NCBI RefSeq assembly: GCF_000975095.1
Contig: NZ_BBRD01000001.1
Location: forward strand, 513,263 to 577,262
Origin: Demequina aestuarii
Lineage (GTDB): Bacteria; Actinomycetota; Actinomycetes; Actinomycetales; Demequinaceae
Direction of reading: 5' to 3'
Length of the DNA stretch: 64,000 nt
The notes beneath the pieces were generated by a model. The model saw only the letters and a program-made list of their open reading frames with translations, was not told the origin of the DNA and searched no databases. The position numbers were made by a program, and so were the translations under genes. How positions within the stretch are numbered: position 1 is the first letter of the stretch; each line of letters opens with the position of its first letter. This document shows positions 63,803 through 64,000 of the stretch, piece after piece.

Positions 63803-64000
63803 CGATGGGGTAGTCGGCGAGCACCGTCTCCGCAGCGCGACGGCCCTCCGCGACGAGCGCGGCCAGATCGCGCGGCACCCACTGAGAGTGGGTGCCGACC
63901 ACCGGCCGCACGAGCGTCACGTCCGCCCGGATGACCCACTCGTGCACCTCGAGCTCCGAACCGCCGAGCGCGTCCCACTCGGGAGCGAGCCTCACCCCGA
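63702..64000 (-). CDS. C-terminal fragment, possibly patatin-like phospholipase
   Basis: The frame is open to the right edge and its start is probably outside the window. The visible part, 98 codons, reads like the end of a patatin-family protein: ADVTLVRPVVGTHSQWVP followed by LAALVAEGRRAAETVLADYP resembles the closing helix of that family, then a Pro/Glu-rich tail. The catalytic GxSxG and DGG/A motifs would be outside. It overlaps the 3' end of ald by about 100 bases in antisense; the tail could therefore be chance extension. Confidence 0.4.
   Translation of the reverse strand, partial: GVRLAPEWDALGGSELEVHEWVIRADVTLVRPVVGTHSQWVPRDLAALVAEGRRAAETVLADYPIVTPAPPRQPREDPPEDEETPGPLRGIARFLHRY

Overview
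The window comes from a high-G+C actinobacterium. Evidence: G+C-rich codons throughout, two WhiB proteins, MtrAB-LpqB, a SigR/RsrA thiol-stress switch, actinobacterial ribosomal protein bL37, a fused Kgd-type 2-oxoglutarate enzyme, and PdtaS. No mycolic-acid genes are visible, and the gene content fits Micrococcales (Cellulomonadaceae/Demequinaceae type) best; the genus cannot be named from sequence alone. Gene order recalls the conserved actinobacterial block known in Mycobacterium tuberculosis as roughly Rv3219-Rv3267 (pdtaS/whiB1, sigH/rshA, aroA, rsgA, secA1, hpf, comF-like, lpqB-mtrB-mtrA, sahH, manB, DUF3499, zincin-like protein, whiB2, LCP), rearranged. It is chromosomal backbone: no insertion sequence, prophage, CRISPR array or rRNA was seen.

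Layout. 1-5,600: end of a GH16-like lipoprotein, initiator tRNA, an amino-acid permease, a paired CrcB fluoride channel, the PdtaS kinase and WhiB1. 5,600-13,300: an FHA-FtsK ATPase, a large membrane glycosyltransferase, a two-component pair and GtrA. 13,350-15,000: purK-purE. 15,000-24,000: an envelope block with two LCP ligases, two GT2 proteins (one fused to a large membrane region), WhiB2 and DUF5719. 24,000-27,400: DUF3499, phosphomannomutase and S-adenosylhomocysteinase. 27,400-34,750: RDD and SpoIIM-like membrane proteins and a five-gene operon (membrane protein, DUF4129, DUF4350, MoxR, DUF58). 34,850-44,450: mtrA-mtrB-lpqB, comF-like, hpf, EamA, secA. 44,450-49,000: a poorly known cluster (DUF6459, LysM, Sm-like repeat protein, BldC-like regulator, SAF protein, CpaE-like ATPase, DUF6912). 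49,000-55,000: hisN, rsgA, aroA, DoxX, sigR-rsrA, bL37, pilT. 55,000-64,000: a GDSL-fold pseudo-hydrolase coupled to kgd, an ABC exporter, an M15 carboxypeptidase, alanine dehydrogenase and a fragment at the right edge.

Two features recur. First, stop/start overlaps of four bases (ATGA or GTGA) mark many operons, implying translational coupling. Second, many first genes have a TANNNT -10 box only 6-8 bases before the start codon and no ribosome binding site, the layout of leaderless mRNAs. Functionally the window is rich in envelope building and its control: LCP ligases, glycosyltransferases, MtrAB, WhiB2, an M15 peptidase with a candidate MtrA box, and SecA. Central metabolism is represented by kgd, ald, ahcY, purEK, aroA and hisN. 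No gene-free stretch exceeds 300 bases. The best candidates for new biology are the SigR autoregulatory promoter that would make an N-terminally longer sigma isoform, the SAF/CpaE/BldC/Sm-like cluster after secA, and the GDSL-fold protein that has lost its catalytic residues but is coupled to kgd.
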